Positions 5,746-6,050 of a stretch of 6,050 nt of DNA are shown here, in pieces (the first letter of the stretch is position 1; each line of letters opens with the position of its first letter). Position numbers and translations under genes: made by a program. The notes under the pieces were generated by a model that had not been told where the DNA came from, did not search any database, and was given only the letters and a program-made list of their open reading frames with translations. Where the stretch lies: the NCBI GenBank assembly GCA_003155275.1, contig PMCC01000175.1:1-6050 (forward strand), given 5' to 3'. The DNA comes from Actinomycetota bacterium. Its GTDB lineage: Bacteria > Actinomycetota > Humimicrobiia > Humimicrobiales > Humimicrobiaceae.

Positions 5746-6014
5746 GAGTTTTATTCTTTCGTACTATTATAATCAGGAAAATTGCAAATAAATAATACTA
5801 GACTGCAAGGATTTTGCAAAAACAAATTTTGTTGAATTATTATTTTAAAAAAATCCATCTCCAGAATTTCTTCATTTTCTTAATATATAATTTCACTAAA
5901 AAAATAAAAAGAGAGAAAATTTAACTATGAAGATAATCATAGGAACGAGCAGGTTATTTAGAGGTCAGGGATTAATGAAATCTACACAATGAATACGAAA
6001 AGCAAGATTTTGGG
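5746..6014. other. AT-rich intergenic leader region with tiny ORFs
   Basis: No normal-sized gene is present. On the minus strand a 5-6 bp A/T palindrome (5821-5833, AACAAA-T-TTTGTT) and an 11-codon ORF, MKKFWRWIFLK (complement of 5840-5875), precede the transporter. On the plus strand a TATAAT (5886-5891) without a clear -35 precedes a 21-codon ORF (5927-5992, beginning MKIIIGTSRLFRG) and a 9-codon ORF (5989-6018, MNTKSKILG). These are joined to each other, and to an ATG at 6015, by ATGA overlaps. None is recognisable as a known peptide, and each may be chance. Confidence 0.35.
5766..5771 (-). promoter_or_regulatory. Candidate -10 box for the transporter gene
   Basis: The minus strand reads a perfect TATAAT here, 20 bases before the TTG start. 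No good -35 hexamer lies 16-18 bases further upstream; the best is TTATTT-like. If used, the leader would be only about 14 bases, carrying the weak ribosome-binding sequence GAAAG. Confidence 0.35.
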
Positions 6015-6050
6015 ATGAAAGGGATAGAAATGAAAGGGTTAGAAATGAAA
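6015..6050 (+). repeat. 15-base in-frame tandem repeat carrying ATG and ribosome-binding site
   Basis: ATGAAAGGGATAGAA (6015-6029), ATGAAAGGGTTAGAA (6030-6044) and ATGAAA (6045-6050, cut by the window end) are tandem units with one mismatch. Each unit holds an in-frame ATG and an AAAGGG that lies six bases before the next ATG. Confidence 0.75.
6030..6050 (+). CDS. Possible start of a plus-strand gene running off the window
   Basis: ATG at 6030 has AAAGGG (6018-6023) six bases upstream, a good Shine-Dalgarno arrangement, and the frame is open to the window end (MKGLEMK). ATG 6045 has the same arrangement and may equally be the start; ATG 6015 lacks a spaced ribosome-binding site. Only seven codons are visible, so neither the product nor the gene's reality can be judged. 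Confidence 0.35.

Overview
The window is AT-rich chromosomal DNA from a bacterium. Strong Shine-Dalgarno sites (for example AAGGAG before the gene at 2605), tad-type secretion genes and a PadR/DUF1700/DUF2807-type cluster remnant would fit a low-GC Gram-positive lineage or a related candidate phylum. Nothing here fixes the taxonomy, and I do not assign a genus.

Left part (1-1125): the tail of a TadB-like inner-membrane protein, then a complete tadC-like gene. TadB and TadC form the inner-membrane platform of a tight-adherence/Flp pilus (type IVc) assembly machine, so the window opens at the 3' end of a tad cluster. No pilin or TadE/F-type gene follows tadC here.

Middle part (1126-2604): a roughly 500-base stretch without an intact gene, then a DUF2807 (head-GIN, beta-helical) lipoprotein gene. 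The gap is not empty. It carries what reads as the C-terminal winged-helix part of a PadR-family regulator, ending in an ATGAATAG overlap with the N-terminal 26 codons of a DUF1700-like protein. PadR, DUF1700 and a DUF2807/DUF4097 protein commonly sit together in one operon, so this looks like an eroded operon in which only the last gene survives. Just upstream lie several DNA dyads, including an ATGT...ACAT palindrome and a 25-base near-palindrome, that could be fossil or live operator or RNA structures.

Right part (2605-6050): a 163-residue three-helix membrane protein of unknown function, closed by a strong intrinsic terminator (3156-3190). It is followed by an rlmI-type 23S rRNA m5C methyltransferase gene on the plus strand. 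That gene converges, with a 20-base 3' overlap, on a minus-strand major-facilitator transporter resembling the FHS (fucose/glucose permease) group. The last 300 bases are AT-rich leader sequence, ending in what may be the start of a further plus-strand gene, where a 15-base tandem repeat duplicates the ribosome-binding site and ATG.

The intact genes do not form one pathway. The window is best read as the end of a tad cluster, an eroded envelope-stress-like operon, and two housekeeping or transport genes. I see no CRISPR array, tRNA, rRNA, insertion sequence or phage gene. I did not find a convincing new biological system; the eroded PadR/DUF1700 remnant and the structured DNA in front of it are the most interesting signals.
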